Positions 50,102-60,464 of a stretch of 64,000 bases of DNA are shown here, one piece after another. Where the stretch lies: NCBI RefSeq assembly GCF_000421185.1, contig NZ_ATWJ01000007.1:124001-188000 (forward strand), in the 5' to 3' direction. Both the position numbers and the translations under genes were made by a program. The notes beneath the pieces were generated by a model. It was not told the DNA's origin. It made no database searches and worked only from the letters and a program-made list of their open reading frames with translations. This DNA comes from Ornithinimicrobium pekingense DSM 21552. Its GTDB lineage: Bacteria > Actinomycetota > Actinomycetes > Actinomycetales > Dermatophilaceae. How positions within the stretch are numbered: the first letter of the stretch is position 1; the number at the start of each line of letters is the position of its first letter.

Positions 50102-50869
50102 TCAGTACCCCTGGCCGTCGGCGCCTGCGGCGTCGCCGCCCGGCTCGGGCACGACGAGGGTCCCGGCTGCCGCACGCTCCCGGGCACCCTCCAGCAGCGC
50201 CTCGGTGGAGGAGGTGCCGATACGGGTCACGCCCTCGGCGCACATGGCCAGCAAGGTGTCGATGTCGCGGACGCCGCCGGACGCCTTGACCTGCACGCCG
50301 GGGCCTGCGCTTGCCCGCATCAGGCGGACGTGCGGCAGCGTCGCCCCGCCCCCGGCGAACCCGGTGGAGGTCTTGACGAAGTCGGCCCCGGCCTCCTCGC
50401 TGGCCCGTGCCGCCGCCTGGATCTGGTCGTCGTCCAGCAGGGCCGTCTCGAAGATGACCTTGACCAGCGCCCCGGCCTCGTGACCTGTCTGCACGACGGC
50501 CGCGATGTCGTCGCGGACCGCGGCGAGGTCGCCGCCGCGGAGGCGACCGATGTTGAGGACCATGTCCAGCTCGGTCGCCCCGTCGGCGAGAGCCTGCCGC
50601 GACTCCGCGACCTTCGCGGTGGTCGAGGTCGTGCCGTGCGGGAAGCCGATGACCGTGCACACGCGCGTCGCATGGCCCGCGACCGCCTCCTTGGCCAGCG
50701 CGACATCGCTGGGTCGCACGCAGACCGACCAGATCTCGTGCGCCGCCAGCTCCCGACAGGACTTCTCCACCTCCGCGGGCGTGAGCTCGGGCTTGAGGAG
50801 GGCGTGGTCGATCAGGTCGGCGACGTCCTGGACGGACAGCGTGCTGCCGGGGGCATAGGTGTTGGCCAT
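50102..50869 (-). CDS. deoC: Deoxyribose-phosphate aldolase
   Basis: Cleaves deoxyribose-5-phosphate to glyceraldehyde-3-phosphate and acetaldehyde, finishing deoxynucleoside breakdown. A 255-residue class I aldolase with the Schiff-base Lys166 in DFVKTSTGF, Asp102 in ELDMVLNIG and Lys195 in VKASGGVRD. ATG 50869 is set by a TAGCAT element seven bases upstream; another ATG three codons earlier overlaps that element. The C-terminus GGDAAGADGQGY ends in the Tyr that family members need for catalysis. Confidence 0.94.
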   Translation of the reverse strand: MANTYAPGSTLSVQDVADLIDHALLKPELTPAEVEKSCRELAAHEIWSVCVRPSDVALAKEAVAGHATRVCTVIGFPHGTTSTTAKVAESRQALADGATELDMVLNIGRLRGGDLAAVRDDIAAVVQTGHEAGALVKVIFETALLDDDQIQAAARASEEAGADFVKTSTGFAGGGATLPHVRLMRASAGPGVQVKASGGVRDIDTLLAMCAEGVTRIGTSSTEALLEGARERAAAGTLVVPEPGGDAAGADGQGY

Positions 50870-50876
50870 GGGCCTC

Positions 50877-50882
50877 ATGCTA
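50877..50882 (-). promoter_or_regulatory. -10 element for deoC
   Basis: TAGCAT on the minus strand ends seven bases before the deoC ATG, again the leaderless spacing. Confidence 0.5.
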
Positions 50883-50989
50883 GCCAGTCGCAGGAGCCGT
50901 CACCCCGTCCGTCACCGTCGCGGCAGGGTGTCCGGGGCAGGGGCCGGCGTCCGACTCGCCACCACGCGAAGGGGCCTCCCTCGCTCCCG

Positions 50990-51550
50990 TCAGAAGGGCG
51001 GGGGTGCCTGGTCATGAGCGTGACGCCACCCCGCGGCGTCGGTCGCGCCGGGGCGGCCCGTGCCGGTGCCCGCACCGGCGCCCGCGGCCCGCTGAGCCTC
51101 CCTCTCCGCGTCGGCGGTCGCGGGGTCGGGCCCGTGACGGCGCCGACCGTCGGGTCGGACGTGCGTGAGGCTCACCGCGTCCCAGCCGAGGAAGCCCGGG
51201 TGGGTGTCGCACTCCGGGTCGTCGTCGCCGGACCGCAGCGGGCGCGCGGGGCCACGGTAGGTCAGGGCGCGGTAGACGGCTCGGTCGACGGCGTCGGACA
51301 GCGCAGCCTGCCGGGTCAGCGGGGCCGGGTCGCGTGGCTCCCCGCGTCCGTCGATGCCCCTCGTGGTGCGGCCCTCCGCCTTCGCCCTGGCGTGCGCGGC
51401 CCGGTCGTCGGCCAGGGCCCGCTCGACGTCGTCGTGCACCGTAGCCACCGCGTCGCAGAAGAGCGTGGAGTACTGCCGGTAGTCGTGGGCGCGCGTGCGG
51501 TAGATCCGGCCCAGGAGACTGGTCCAGGTCACGTCGCGGTGAGGGGTCAT
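50990..51550 (-). CDS. Unknown protein downstream of the DUF222-HNH gene
   Basis: A 186-residue protein without a recognised domain. The N-terminal half looks helical and charged (SLLGRIYRTRAHDYRQYS, then a DDVERALADDRAAHARAKAE helix), the middle has YRGPARPLRSGDDDPE and HPGFLGWDAVSLTHVRPDG, and the C-terminus is Ala/Gly/Thr low complexity. The ATG follows GGAAGG and lies 24 bases after the HNH gene stop on the same strand, so they are probably one transcript. Whether it acts with the HNH protein is not known. Confidence 0.55.
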   Translation of the reverse strand: MTPHRDVTWTSLLGRIYRTRAHDYRQYSTLFCDAVATVHDDVERALADDRAAHARAKAEGRTTRGIDGRGEPRDPAPLTRQAALSDAVDRAVYRALTYRGPARPLRSGDDDPECDTHPGFLGWDAVSLTHVRPDGRRRHGPDPATADAEREAQRAAGAGAGTGTGRPGATDAAGWRHAHDQAPPPF

Positions 51551-51574
51551 GACGGCCTTCCAGCCGCCGTGCGT

Positions 51575-53512
51575 CTAGTCCTGGTGGTGGCGGCTGTGCA
51601 GGGCCTGGAGGTTCGACTCGCTCGTGGGACCGCCCTCACCGTGGGCGACGACGTGGTCCAGCTGGGTGTACGGAGCATGCTGCACGCAGCCAGGCGCCCT
51701 GCACGTCACGTCCGCGGCGTGCACCTGGGTACGCATGGCCGCGTCGGGCGCGTAGGAGGCGACGGAGCGCTCCACGCACCGGCCGTCAGCAGGGTCCATG
51801 AGCAGTCGGTGCAGGGTCGTCCCCGGGGCCAGCGCCAGCTCGCGGATCGCATCGGGGGTGAGGAACTGCGGAAAGGCTCCCGTGACCAGGCCCATGCTCA
51901 GGACCTCGGCAGGATCAGGACCTTCCGGAGGGGAGTGGCCCGCTGCGGGGGCGGTGGATCCCCGTGCTGGCCCGGTCTCGTCGCGCGGCGGCCCGGTGTC
52001 GTCGTGCGGCGGCCCGGTCTCGTCGTGTCGGGGTCTGGTCTCGAAGTGCACGGGTCTGACGTCGTGCGGGGGTCTGACCCCGACGGCATCCTGCTGGGCG
52101 TCGCCACCGTGGGCGCGGCCGCGGAACAGCGCCGAGCCGAAGAGCGGCCGCGCAGGTGAGTGCACGAGCGCGTCGAAGGGCACGATGACGTTGAGCACGG
52201 CGCGGGGCAGCGCGTGCAGCACCGCCCGCATCTGCTCGGTCCACCGGGTGCGCACGAGGTCGTCCGCGTCCGGGGGCAGCGGGTCCGGCAGGGCCAGCCC
52301 CGAGTGCATCAGCAACGACATGGCGATGTCGGCGCGCAGGTTCGCGAGGGTGCGGGGGTCGCCGGCCCCCCGAGCGGCCCGGGCGCCGCGCTCGAGGCGG
52401 TCGGCCACGGCCGACACCTGCGACGCCGTGCCGGACACGGTGATCGACCCGGTGCCGTCCTCGTGGACGACGACCCTCGCGTCGCGCTTCTGCCGGTTGC
52501 GGTGCCGGTCCTGGGCCGCGGTCTGCGGGTCGCGGGAGGCCAGCCGCGTCGCCTCGCCGTTCAGGGCGTGGTTGAACAGCTTGTGCTCCCACGGGCCCTC
52601 CTTGAGGTCACCGTCGGGGTCCAGGCGTGCGGTGCAGGCCGTCTGCGGGTCGGTGCCGAAGAGCCGCTCGGCTGACTCGGCCGTGTCCTCGTGCGCCTCG
52701 TGACCCAGCTCCCGCAGGAAGCGGCGGGCCAGCCGCCAAGGGGTCACCCCGGCCTTCATGGAGGCGACGACCGGGCCCTGCACGCCGGCGGGGGAGGTGG
52801 CGAGCGCGACCAGGTCGCTGACCTCGCCCTCTCCCCAGCCCGTCAGGGCCTCGATCTCCCGACGGGTGACGGACTTCGACCTCGCCCGCCACCGTCGGGT
52901 CTGGTCGGGCGTCAGGTCGTCGGGGCCGGCCGCGCCCTTCTGCGCGAGGAGGATCGTGCCGTTGCGCACGGTCAGGTCCCCGACCACACCGACGAGGGTG
53001 CCCTCCAGGTGCGCTGTCAGGCGGGTCAGGGACCCGACGAGATCCAGGACGCTCGAGGCGCTCGCGGTCCGGGCCGCCAGGTCGGGGGACCCCGACTCCG
53101 GCCGGTCGCTGCCCGGGGCTGGGGCATGACGTCCGTCGTCGTCCGGTGCGGAGCCGGTGATGCAGGCCAGGTCCGTTCCGGTGCGCAGCGCCCCGGCGGT
53201 CAGGGCCGCGAGCGCGAAGTGGTCCACCGTCGTGGGGTCGAGCCCGACCTCCGCCAGGGCAGCGCGCAACCGGGCCTCGGGCGTGTCCGCCGGCGCCCCG
53301 AAGTGCTGCGGCGCCTGGTCCCCCTGCTGCGGCGCCTGCGTCGTGGGCTGCACCTCGAGCAGGACGGGGAAGGTGGCGAACCAGCGCCTCCACACACCGG
53401 GAGAGAGCTGGTCGAGCACGGTCAGCAGGGCTGGACTCGTGGCGTCGACCGTCGAGGACGGGGGCGCGTGCAGGCGGCGTGTCAGCAGGTGCTCCGCTGC
53501 GCTGACCGTCAT
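51575..53512 (-). CDS. DUF222 / HNH endonuclease domain protein
   Basis: A 645-residue protein with an N-terminal DUF222 region and a C-terminal HNH nuclease domain. The HNH motif reads CRAPGC, then LDHVVAHGEGGPT, SNLQALHSRHH, with the metal-binding Cys pair and the His residues in place. Such proteins (the 13E12 family) occur in many copies in actinobacterial genomes and their role is unknown. Between the two domains is an Asp/Pro/Thr-rich linker encoded by 21-base repeats. ATG 53512 follows GGGGAGG by about five bases. The GC content is as high as that of the neighbours, so recent transfer is not indicated. Confidence 0.85.
   Translation of the reverse strand: MTVSAAEHLLTRRLHAPPSSTVDATSPALLTVLDQLSPGVWRRWFATFPVLLEVQPTTQAPQQGDQAPQHFGAPADTPEARLRAALAEVGLDPTTVDHFALAALTAGALRTGTDLACITGSAPDDDGRHAPAPGSDRPESGSPDLAARTASASSVLDLVGSLTRLTAHLEGTLVGVVGDLTVRNGTILLAQKGAAGPDDLTPDQTRRWRARSKSVTRREIEALTGWGEGEVSDLVALATSPAGVQGPVVASMKAGVTPWRLARRFLRELGHEAHEDTAESAERLFGTDPQTACTARLDPDGDLKEGPWEHKLFNHALNGEATRLASRDPQTAAQDRHRNRQKRDARVVVHEDGTGSITVSGTASQVSAVADRLERGARAARGAGDPRTLANLRADIAMSLLMHSGLALPDPLPPDADDLVRTRWTEQMRAVLHALPRAVLNVIVPFDALVHSPARPLFGSALFRGRAHGGDAQQDAVGVRPPHDVRPVHFETRPRHDETGPPHDDTGPPRDETGPARGSTAPAAGHSPPEGPDPAEVLSMGLVTGAFPQFLTPDAIRELALAPGTTLHRLLMDPADGRCVERSVASYAPDAAMRTQVHAADVTCRAPGCVQHAPYTQLDHVVAHGEGGPTSESNLQALHSRHHQD
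51969..52073. repeat. Degenerate 21-base tandem repeat inside the DUF222-HNH gene
   Basis: Five units of 21 bases, each beginning GGCCCGGTCTCGTCG or a close variant (51969, 51990, 52011, 52032, 52053). In the protein they give seven-residue units of the form DETGPPH. The period is a multiple of three, so copy-number changes keep the frame open. Confidence 0.75.
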
Positions 53513-53694
53513 GACGCCCTCCCCAGGTCCGCCGGACGCCGGCCCTCCGATGGTCCGGAGAAGGTGTCCGACGTGGGTCCAGTCTAGAACACGTGTACGA
53601 CATACCTCCAGCGACACGCAGATCCGCACATGCGTCCGAGCGATTCTTGCCGCGCCCGGGCTGCCCGCACGTCATGCCCCGCAGGGAGGCCTCC

Positions 53695-53700
53695 TATAGT
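53695..53700 (+). promoter_or_regulatory. -10 element for the cupin gene
   Basis: TATAGT, close to consensus, ends six bases before the ATG. Confidence 0.55.
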
Positions 53701-53706
53701 CAGCCC

Positions 53707-54066
53707 ATGGCAACGAAGCTGCAGCCGGTGCGTGTCACCGGTGTCGGGGACAAGCTCATCCAGGAGTTCGCGGGAGCCGCGAGCACCGGTCACGGTGAGG
53801 TGTCCGTCGCCCGGATGACCGCGCCACCGGGGTGGGACGAGCCGGGGCAGCGCCCGGAGTTCGACGAGGTGACCTACGTCCTGGCGGGGGAGATCGTCGT
53901 CGAGCACGAGGGTGGTTCCACGAGCGTCACCGCCGGCGAGGCCGTGCTGACGCGGGCGGGGGAGTGGGTGCGTTACTCCGTCGGCGACTCGGGGGCCGAC
54001 TACATCGCCGTCTGTGCGCCGGCCTTCACCGCCACCGGGGCCCACCGTGACGACGTCGAGTCCTGA
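53707..54066 (+). CDS. Cupin-domain protein
   Basis: A 119-residue single-domain cupin. The conserved barrel segments are [20 protein letters not shown] and [19 protein letters not shown]. The usual metal-binding HxH of motif 1 is not seen (the region reads [10 protein letters not shown]), so it may bind a ligand without the standard metal site. Its last 20 bases overlap the adenosine deaminase gene in another frame, which suggests coupled translation. Its role beside a nucleoside enzyme is unknown. Confidence 0.72.
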   Translation: MATKLQPVRVTGVGDKLIQEFAGAASTGHGEVSVARMTAPPGWDEPGQRPEFDEVTYVLAGEIVVEHEGGSTSVTAGEAVLTRAGEWVRYSVGDSGADYIAVCAPAFTATGAHRDDVES

Positions 54067-55201
54067 CCCGGCCGGGACCGACCTGCCGGTCGCCGTCCTG
54101 CCCAAGGTGCTCCTGCACGACCACCTCGACGGCGGCCTGCGGCCCGCCACCGTCCTGGAGCTGGCGCAGGAGCAGGGGTATGACGCCCTGCCGGCGGACG
54201 ATGTCGGTGCGCTGGAGAGCTGGTTCTCCGAGGCCGCGGACTCCGGCTCGCTCGTGCGCTACCTGGAGACCTTCGCCCACACGGTCGGGGTCATGCAGAC
54301 CTCCGACGCCCTCACGCGGGTGGCGCGCGAGTGCGCGCTGGACCTCGCTGCCGACGGGGTCGTCTACGCCGAGGTCCGCTACGCCCCCGAGCAGCACCTC
54401 GTCGGCGGGCTGACCCTCGACCAGGTGGTCGAGGCCGTCAACGCCGGCTTCCGGGAGGGGGAGCAGGAGGCGGCGGCCCAGGGCGGCCGCATCCGGGTCA
54501 GGGCGCTGCTGACCGCGATGCGTCACGCCGCGCGATCGCGGGAGATCGCCGAGCTGGCGGTGCGTCACCGGGACCACGAGGTGGCCGGCTTCGACATCGC
54601 CGGCGCGGAGGACGGGTTCCCGCCGACCCGGCACCTGGCGGCGTTCGAGTACCTGCGCCAGGAGAACTTCCACTTCACCATCCACGCCGGCGAGGCGTTC
54701 GGCCTGCCGAGCATCTGGGAGGCGATCCAGTGGTGCGGGGCCGAGCGCCTCGGCCACGGGGTCCGGCTCGTCGACGACATCCGGCTCGACGGCGTGGTGG
54801 TGTCGGAGGACCTGCCGGGCGCCATCGGCCGTGCGGCGACGGAGCCCCAGGCGTTCGAGCTCGGACCCCTCGCCGCCTACGTGCGCGACCGACGGATCCC
54901 GCTGGAGATGTGCCCCAGCAGCAACGTGCAGACCGGCGCCGCCGGGTCGGTGGAGGCTCACCCGGTGACGCTCCTGAAGGACCTGCAGTTCCGCGTCACG
55001 CTCAACACCGACAACCGCCTCATGAGCGCCACGTCCATGACCCGTGAGGCCGACCTGCTCGTGAGCCGGGCGGGCTGGACGCACCGCGACCTGCGTCGGG
55101 TCACGGTCAATGCGATGAAGTCGGCCTTCCTGCCCTTCGACGAGCGCCTGCAGATCATCGAGGACGTCCTCAAGCCGGCCTACGACGAGGGGCGCGTCTA
55201 G
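54047..55201 (+). CDS. add: Adenosine deaminase
   Basis: Deaminates adenosine and deoxyadenosine to inosine forms in purine salvage. A 384-residue TIM barrel with zinc ligands in LHDHLDGG, the HAGEAF motif with the catalytic Glu, the LGHGVRL segment, and the late [13 protein letters not shown], the version usual in actinobacterial enzymes. GTG 54047 starts inside the cupin gene; upstream in-frame starts would overlap it more. Its TAG stop overlaps the TAG stop of the convergent RDD gene (CTAG). Confidence 0.92.
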   Translation: MTTSSPDPAGTDLPVAVLPKVLLHDHLDGGLRPATVLELAQEQGYDALPADDVGALESWFSEAADSGSLVRYLETFAHTVGVMQTSDALTRVARECALDLAADGVVYAEVRYAPEQHLVGGLTLDQVVEAVNAGFREGEQEAAAQGGRIRVRALLTAMRHAARSREIAELAVRHRDHEVAGFDIAGAEDGFPPTRHLAAFEYLRQENFHFTIHAGEAFGLPSIWEAIQWCGAERLGHGVRLVDDIRLDGVVVSEDLPGAIGRAATEPQAFELGPLAAYVRDRRIPLEMCPSSNVQTGAAGSVEAHPVTLLKDLQFRVTLNTDNRLMSATSMTREADLLVSRAGWTHRDLRRVTVNAMKSAFLPFDERLQIIEDVLKPAYDEGRV

Positions 55202-56001
55202 GGCCCGCGCAGCACGCGCGCCCGCAGGGTGTCGGCCCGGTCGAGCCGCTCCTCGTCCCGGCGCCGGCGCTCGGCCAGCACCGCGGCCAGCACGTCCTCG
55301 GCCACCGCCCCTGCCGGGGGCGGGGGCGCGACCCGCTCCAGCACGGCGTCGGCCAGCCCCGCCCCGGTGGACGCCCTCGCCGGCGGCGTCAGCTGTCCCG
55401 CCCGCACCAGGAACTGGCGAGCCGCCACCACGAGGGCGTCGGGAAGGACCCCGATGTCCGCGGTCCTGGCCCACGCCGCCAGGCCCGGGCTGGGCGGAGG
55501 CGGGTGCTCGAGCCTCAGGCGCGTGCGGTCGCGCACGACGTAGGTGCCGGCGAGCAGGTCGCCGATCCGGCGGGCCTTCTCGTTCGTGGCCGCGACGAGC
55601 AGCGCGAGCCCGCCGAAGGTGGCCCACAGCTCCACGGTGCCCGCCAGCGCCCGGATCGTGGCGTGGCGCAGGCCGATCGGGCCGGTGTCCTCCCGCACCG
55701 TGCGCAGGCCCATGACGAGCTTGCCGACGGTCCGTCCGTGCAGCAGGGTCTCCAGCGTGACGGGCAGGCCCGCCATGACCAGTGCCAGCAGCGCGATCGT
55801 GAAGGCCTGCCCCAGCGCCTGGTCGGCGACGAAGAGCTCCAGGGGCAGCACGAGCAGCAGCACGCCGACGCCCAGGGCCACGACCAGCAGGTCGACGAGC
55901 CCGGACACCATCCGCAGCGGCAGCGACGCCGCGGGCAGGTCGATCTCGACCGCCTCGCCGGTGACGAAGCGTTCGGTGTCGAAGATCCCGCGCGTCGCCA
56001 T
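55198..56001 (-). CDS. RDD family membrane protein
   Basis: A 267-residue protein with an RDD domain (about 20-150): a [20 protein letters not shown] start, two long hydrophobic segments, the [14 protein letters not shown] loop and a third near 115-135. The C-terminal 110 residues are soluble, Pro- and Arg-rich. RDD proteins are often encoded next to SpoIIM-like and MoxR-DUF58 genes, as here; their activity is not established. The ATG lies six bases after a minus-strand TAGGCT. Confidence 0.85.
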   Translation of the reverse strand: MATRGIFDTERFVTGEAVEIDLPAASLPLRMVSGLVDLLVVALGVGVLLLVLPLELFVADQALGQAFTIALLALVMAGLPVTLETLLHGRTVGKLVMGLRTVREDTGPIGLRHATIRALAGTVELWATFGGLALLVAATNEKARRIGDLLAGTYVVRDRTRLRLEHPPPPSPGLAAWARTADIGVLPDALVVAARQFLVRAGQLTPPARASTGAGLADAVLERVAPPPPAGAVAEDVLAAVLAERRRRDEERLDRADTLRARVLRGP

Positions 56002-56007
56002 GCGCGC

Positions 56008-56013
56008 AGCCTA
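56008..56013 (-). promoter_or_regulatory. -10 element for the RDD gene
   Basis: TAGGCT on the minus strand ends six bases before the RDD ATG. Confidence 0.5.
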
Positions 56014-56040
56014 GTCCTCGGACCGGCGCGAGCCACGGCA

Positions 56041-56046
56041 TACAGT
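56041..56046 (+). promoter_or_regulatory. -10 element for the SpoIIM-like gene
   Basis: TACAGT ends six bases before the ATG at 56053, divergent from the RDD promoter 28 bases away. Confidence 0.5.
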
Positions 56047-56052
56047 GGCCGG

Positions 56053-57048
56053 ATGGACCTGGACGCGCTCGTGGGGCGGCGCCGCGCGGACTGGGAGCGC
56101 CTGGACGCCCTGTCGCGGCGCCGGCGGCTGACGGGGGCCGAGGCCGACGAGCTCCTGGACCGCTACCAGCGCGCCGCCACCGACCTGTCGGCCGTGCGGT
56201 CCGGCGCTCCGGACGCCACCGTCGTCTCCTACCTGTCGACCCTGCTGGCCCGGGCGAGGGGACGCGCCTCCCGCGTCCCCACCTTCTCCTGGGCCGGGGT
56301 CGGGCGCTTCCTGGCCGAGGACTTCCCCGCCGCCCTCTACCGGCTGCGCTGGTGGTGGGGGGTCACCGCGGTCGTCAACGTCGTCGTCGGGCTCGTGCTC
56401 GGCTGGTGGCTCGTGCACAACCCCGTCGTGGAGAACAGCCTGCTCAGCGCCGAGGAGGTGCAGCTGCTGGTCAACGTGCAGTTCGAGTCCTACTACTCCG
56501 AGAACGCCGCGAGCAGCTTCTCCACCCTGGTCTGGGTCAACAACGCCTGGGTCGCGGCCCGGTGCATCGGTATGGGGGTGCTCGGCCTCCCCGTCGTCTG
56601 GGTGCTCTGGCAGAACATCGCCAACGTGGCCGTCATCGGCTCGCTCATGCACCGTCACGGCCGCGCGGAGGTGTTCTGGGGGCTCATCACGCCGCACGGC
56701 CTGCTGGAGCTGATGGCGATCTTCGTCGCGGCCGGCGTCGGCCTGCGCCTGTTCTGGGCCTGGGTGGCGCCCGGGCGCCGCACGCGCCTGGCCAACCTCG
56801 CGGCAGAGGGCCGGACCGCCGCGGCCGTGGCCCTGGGCCTGGTGCTCGTGCTGCTGCTCTCGGGGGTGATCGAGGGGTTCGTCACCCCCTCGCCGCTGCC
56901 GACGTGGGCCCGGGTGGGCATCGGCGTCGCGGCCCTGCTGCTCTTCCTCGCCTACGTCTTCACCCTCGGGCGGCGGGCGGTGCGCGCCGGGGCGACGGGG
57001 GACGTGGGGGAGGACCTCCAGGCGGCCTCCGCACCCTCGTCGGGCTGA
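56053..57048 (+). CDS. SpoIIM-like (stage II sporulation protein M family) membrane protein
   Basis: A 331-residue membrane protein of the DUF95/SpoIIM family. A soluble helical N-terminus (about 1-85, LDALVGRRRADWERLDAL) precedes about five or six hydrophobic helices; NNAWVAARCIGMGVLGLP and the TPHGLLELMAIFVAAGVGL segment are the conserved family core. No sporulation genes accompany it, so the name reflects only the family. It is divergent from the RDD gene, the usual actinobacterial pairing. Confidence 0.85.
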   Translation: MDLDALVGRRRADWERLDALSRRRRLTGAEADELLDRYQRAATDLSAVRSGAPDATVVSYLSTLLARARGRASRVPTFSWAGVGRFLAEDFPAALYRLRWWWGVTAVVNVVVGLVLGWWLVHNPVVENSLLSAEEVQLLVNVQFESYYSENAASSFSTLVWVNNAWVAARCIGMGVLGLPVVWVLWQNIANVAVIGSLMHRHGRAEVFWGLITPHGLLELMAIFVAAGVGLRLFWAWVAPGRRTRLANLAAEGRTAAAVALGLVLVLLLSGVIEGFVTPSPLPTWARVGIGVAALLLFLAYVFTLGRRAVRAGATGDVGEDLQAASAPSSG

Positions 57049-57094
57049 CGCCCGGGGTGTGCACCGACGCACGGGTATGCCGTGCGACGTCGCC

Positions 57095-58021
57095 TCAGAC
57101 GCCCATGTCCTCGTAGGACCGCGGGTCCTCGATGGGCTCGAGGTGGCAGCTGACCCGCAGGTCGGGGAAGGCCTCCATGAGGGAGTCGATGACGTCCTCG
57201 GTGAGGTCGTGGCCCCGCTTGACCGACCAGTCTCCCGGCACGAGCAGGTGCATCTCCATGAACCTGCGGTGACCCGCCTCGCGGGTGCGCACCGCGTGGA
57301 ACTGCACCTCCGCCGAGGTCCACCGGTCCAGGATGTCCTGGATGCGCTCGTTGTCCTCCCGGGGCAGGCTCACGTCCATCAGGCCCGCGGTCGAGGAGCG
57401 GATCAGGCCCCAGCCGGTCACGAGGATGTTGATGCCGACGGCGAAGGCCACGACGGGGTCCAGCCGGTCCCAGCCGGTGACCCAGACCAGGGCCACCCCG
57501 ACCACGACGCCGACGGACGTCCACACGTCGGTGAGCAGGTGTCGTCCGTCGGCGGTCAGGACGATCGAGCGGTGCTTGCGGCCGGCACGGAGAAGGACCC
57601 ACGCCACCAGGCCGTTGACGACGGAGGCGGCGACCGAGACGCCCAGGCCCAGGCCGAGGTTCTCCAGCGGCTGGGGGTTGAGGAAGCGCTCCACCGAGCT
57701 GACCAGGATCACCGCGGCCGCCACGAAGATCATCAGGCCCTCGACCGCGGCCGAGAAGTACTCCGCCTTGCTGTGCCCGAAGTGATGGTTCTTGTCGGGC
57801 GGCAGGATCGCCACGCGCAGGGCGACCAGGGCGACGACGGCGGCCACGAGGTTGACGAGCGACTCGGCGGCGTCGGAGAGGAGCCCGACCGAGCCGGTCA
57901 TCAGCCAGGCGGTCGACTTCAGCCCGATGGTCAGCAGCGCTGCGGCGATGGACAGCCACGCGAAGCGGGTCAGGTCCTCCGGCTGCGGGTGTCTCGTGCT
58001 GGCGGAGGGGCTGCTGCTCAT
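57095..58021 (-). CDS. Cation diffusion facilitator transporter
   Basis: A 308-residue CDF-family antiporter that expels divalent metal ions (Zn, Fe, Mn or Co) in exchange for protons. Six transmembrane helices are followed by a cytoplasmic domain (about 210-300). Metal-site segments are SDAAESLVN in helix 2, the histidine-rich HHFGHSKAEYF loop, and ADGRHLLTDVWTS (HxxxD) in helix 5. The HHFGHSKAEYF start and Asp/Glu pair in helix 2 resemble the FieF branch, but the metal cannot be assigned. Confidence 0.9.
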   Translation of the reverse strand: MSSSPSASTRHPQPEDLTRFAWLSIAAALLTIGLKSTAWLMTGSVGLLSDAAESLVNLVAAVVALVALRVAILPPDKNHHFGHSKAEYFSAAVEGLMIFVAAAVILVSSVERFLNPQPLENLGLGLGVSVAASVVNGLVAWVLLRAGRKHRSIVLTADGRHLLTDVWTSVGVVVGVALVWVTGWDRLDPVVAFAVGINILVTGWGLIRSSTAGLMDVSLPREDNERIQDILDRWTSAEVQFHAVRTREAGHRRFMEMHLLVPGDWSVKRGHDLTEDVIDSLMEAFPDLRVSCHLEPIEDPRSYEDMGV

Positions 58022-58088
58022 GCGGAGGTCACCGGGCGAGGAGGGGGAAAGGCACCGGGTGATCCTACCGTCGGTCCGGGCGGCTCCC

Positions 58089-59405
58089 TCAGAGCAGCCC
58101 CTGCGCCTTGAGCGTCAGGTAGAGGTCGGTGAGCGCGACGGGCAGGCGCTCCGGGGGCTCGTCCACCACCGAGACCCCGAGAGTCCGCAGGGCCGCCGCG
58201 GTGCGGTGCCGCAGCGTCGCCGTCCGCTCGGCCGCGGCGGCGTCGTAGACCGCGTCGACCGAGGAGAGGTCCTCGCGCAGGGCCTCCAGCGCCGGGTCCG
58301 CGACCGACGCGACGACCACGCGGTGGTGCGCGGTGAGCGCCGGGAGCACCGGCAGCAGCCCCTCCTCGACGGCCGCGGGCTCCAGCGGGGTCAGCAGCAC
58401 CACGAGCGCACGGTGCCGGGTCAGGCTGGTGACCGCCCCGGCCAGCGCCGTCCAGTCGGCCTCGACCAGACGCGGCTCCAGCGGGGCCAGGGCGGTGACC
58501 ATCTCGTGCAGCAGGCCGCCCGTGCCGCTGCCCGCCGGGCCACCCCCGGACCCGGCCCTGGCTCGCACGGAGCGGTCCCCGGCCACCAGGTCGACGCGGT
58601 CGCCGGCCCGGGAGGCGAGGGCGGCGAGGAGCAGGGCGGCGTCCATCGCGGCGTCCAGGCGGGGCTCGTCCCGGACCCGGGCGGCGCTGGTGCGGGAGGT
58701 GTCCAGGACCAGGACCACGCGCCGGTCGCGCTCCGGCTGCCAGGTGCGCACGACCACGTGCTGGCGACGGGCGGTGGCCCGCCAGTCGATCGAGCGCACG
58801 TCGTCACCCTCGACGTAGTCCCGCAGCGAGTCGAACTCCGTGCCCTGGCCCCGGGTGCGCACCGCCGACCGCCCGTCGAGCTGGCGCAGGCGCGCCAGGC
58901 GGCTGGGCAGGTGCCGGCGGGAGCGGAACGGCGGGAGGGAGCGGACGTGGCCGGGGACGTGCGTGGTCCGCTGGCGGCCCGCGAGGCCGAGCGGACCGTG
59001 CAGGCGCACGGTCACTCCGGAGGCCGGACGGTCACCTCGGCGCACCGGCACGAGCGCGGTGCTGACCCTCCTGCGCTCGCCGGGGGGCAGGTCGAGCCGG
59101 TGCCGGTCGTCGACCGCCCCGGCCGACGGGACCCAGGCGTCCCGCACCTGGCCGCGCAGGCGCCGGGCCCCCGGGTTGGAGAGGGTCAGGACCGAGGTGG
59201 TGGGCTCGTGCAGCCGCACGCTCGGGTCGTCCGAGCGCTCCAGCCGCAGCAGCGACGGCGCCGGCGTCAGGAGCACGTCGAGCAGGACGAGCAGCGCGAC
59301 CCCGGCGAGCCACAGCGCCACCGCGAGACCGGCACGGCCCGGCCACAGCAGGGCGGGCACCAGCCCCAGGAGCACCAGGGCGACGACCGGACGACGCAGG
59401 ACCAC
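58089..59405 (-). CDS. DUF58 domain protein
   Basis: A 438-residue protein with two N-terminal transmembrane helices (about 5-50), a beta-rich domain, then the DUF58 core GDDVRSIDWRATAR (about 200-213) and a von Willebrand A-like fold starting VVLVLDTSRTS with a MIDAS-like DxSxxS pattern. DUF58 proteins are thought to act with MoxR AAA ATPases in assembling or activating other proteins. The GTG start lies nine bases after the stop of the MoxR gene, so the two are one unit. Confidence 0.9.
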   Translation of the reverse strand: MVLRRPVVALVLLGLVPALLWPGRAGLAVALWLAGVALLVLLDVLLTPAPSLLRLERSDDPSVRLHEPTTSVLTLSNPGARRLRGQVRDAWVPSAGAVDDRHRLDLPPGERRRVSTALVPVRRGDRPASGVTVRLHGPLGLAGRQRTTHVPGHVRSLPPFRSRRHLPSRLARLRQLDGRSAVRTRGQGTEFDSLRDYVEGDDVRSIDWRATARRQHVVVRTWQPERDRRVVLVLDTSRTSAARVRDEPRLDAAMDAALLLAALASRAGDRVDLVAGDRSVRARAGSGGGPAGSGTGGLLHEMVTALAPLEPRLVEADWTALAGAVTSLTRHRALVVLLTPLEPAAVEEGLLPVLPALTAHHRVVVASVADPALEALREDLSSVDAVYDAAAAERTATLRHRTAAALRTLGVSVVDEPPERLPVALTDLYLTLKAQGLL

Positions 59406-59414
59406 GCGCCAGCC

Positions 59415-60460
<1,046 letters not shown>

Positions 60461-60464
<4 letters not shown>

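Noticed and set aside
51969-52073. Possible CRISPR-like array
   Set aside because: The 21-base units are contiguous with no spacers and lie in frame inside a coding gene.
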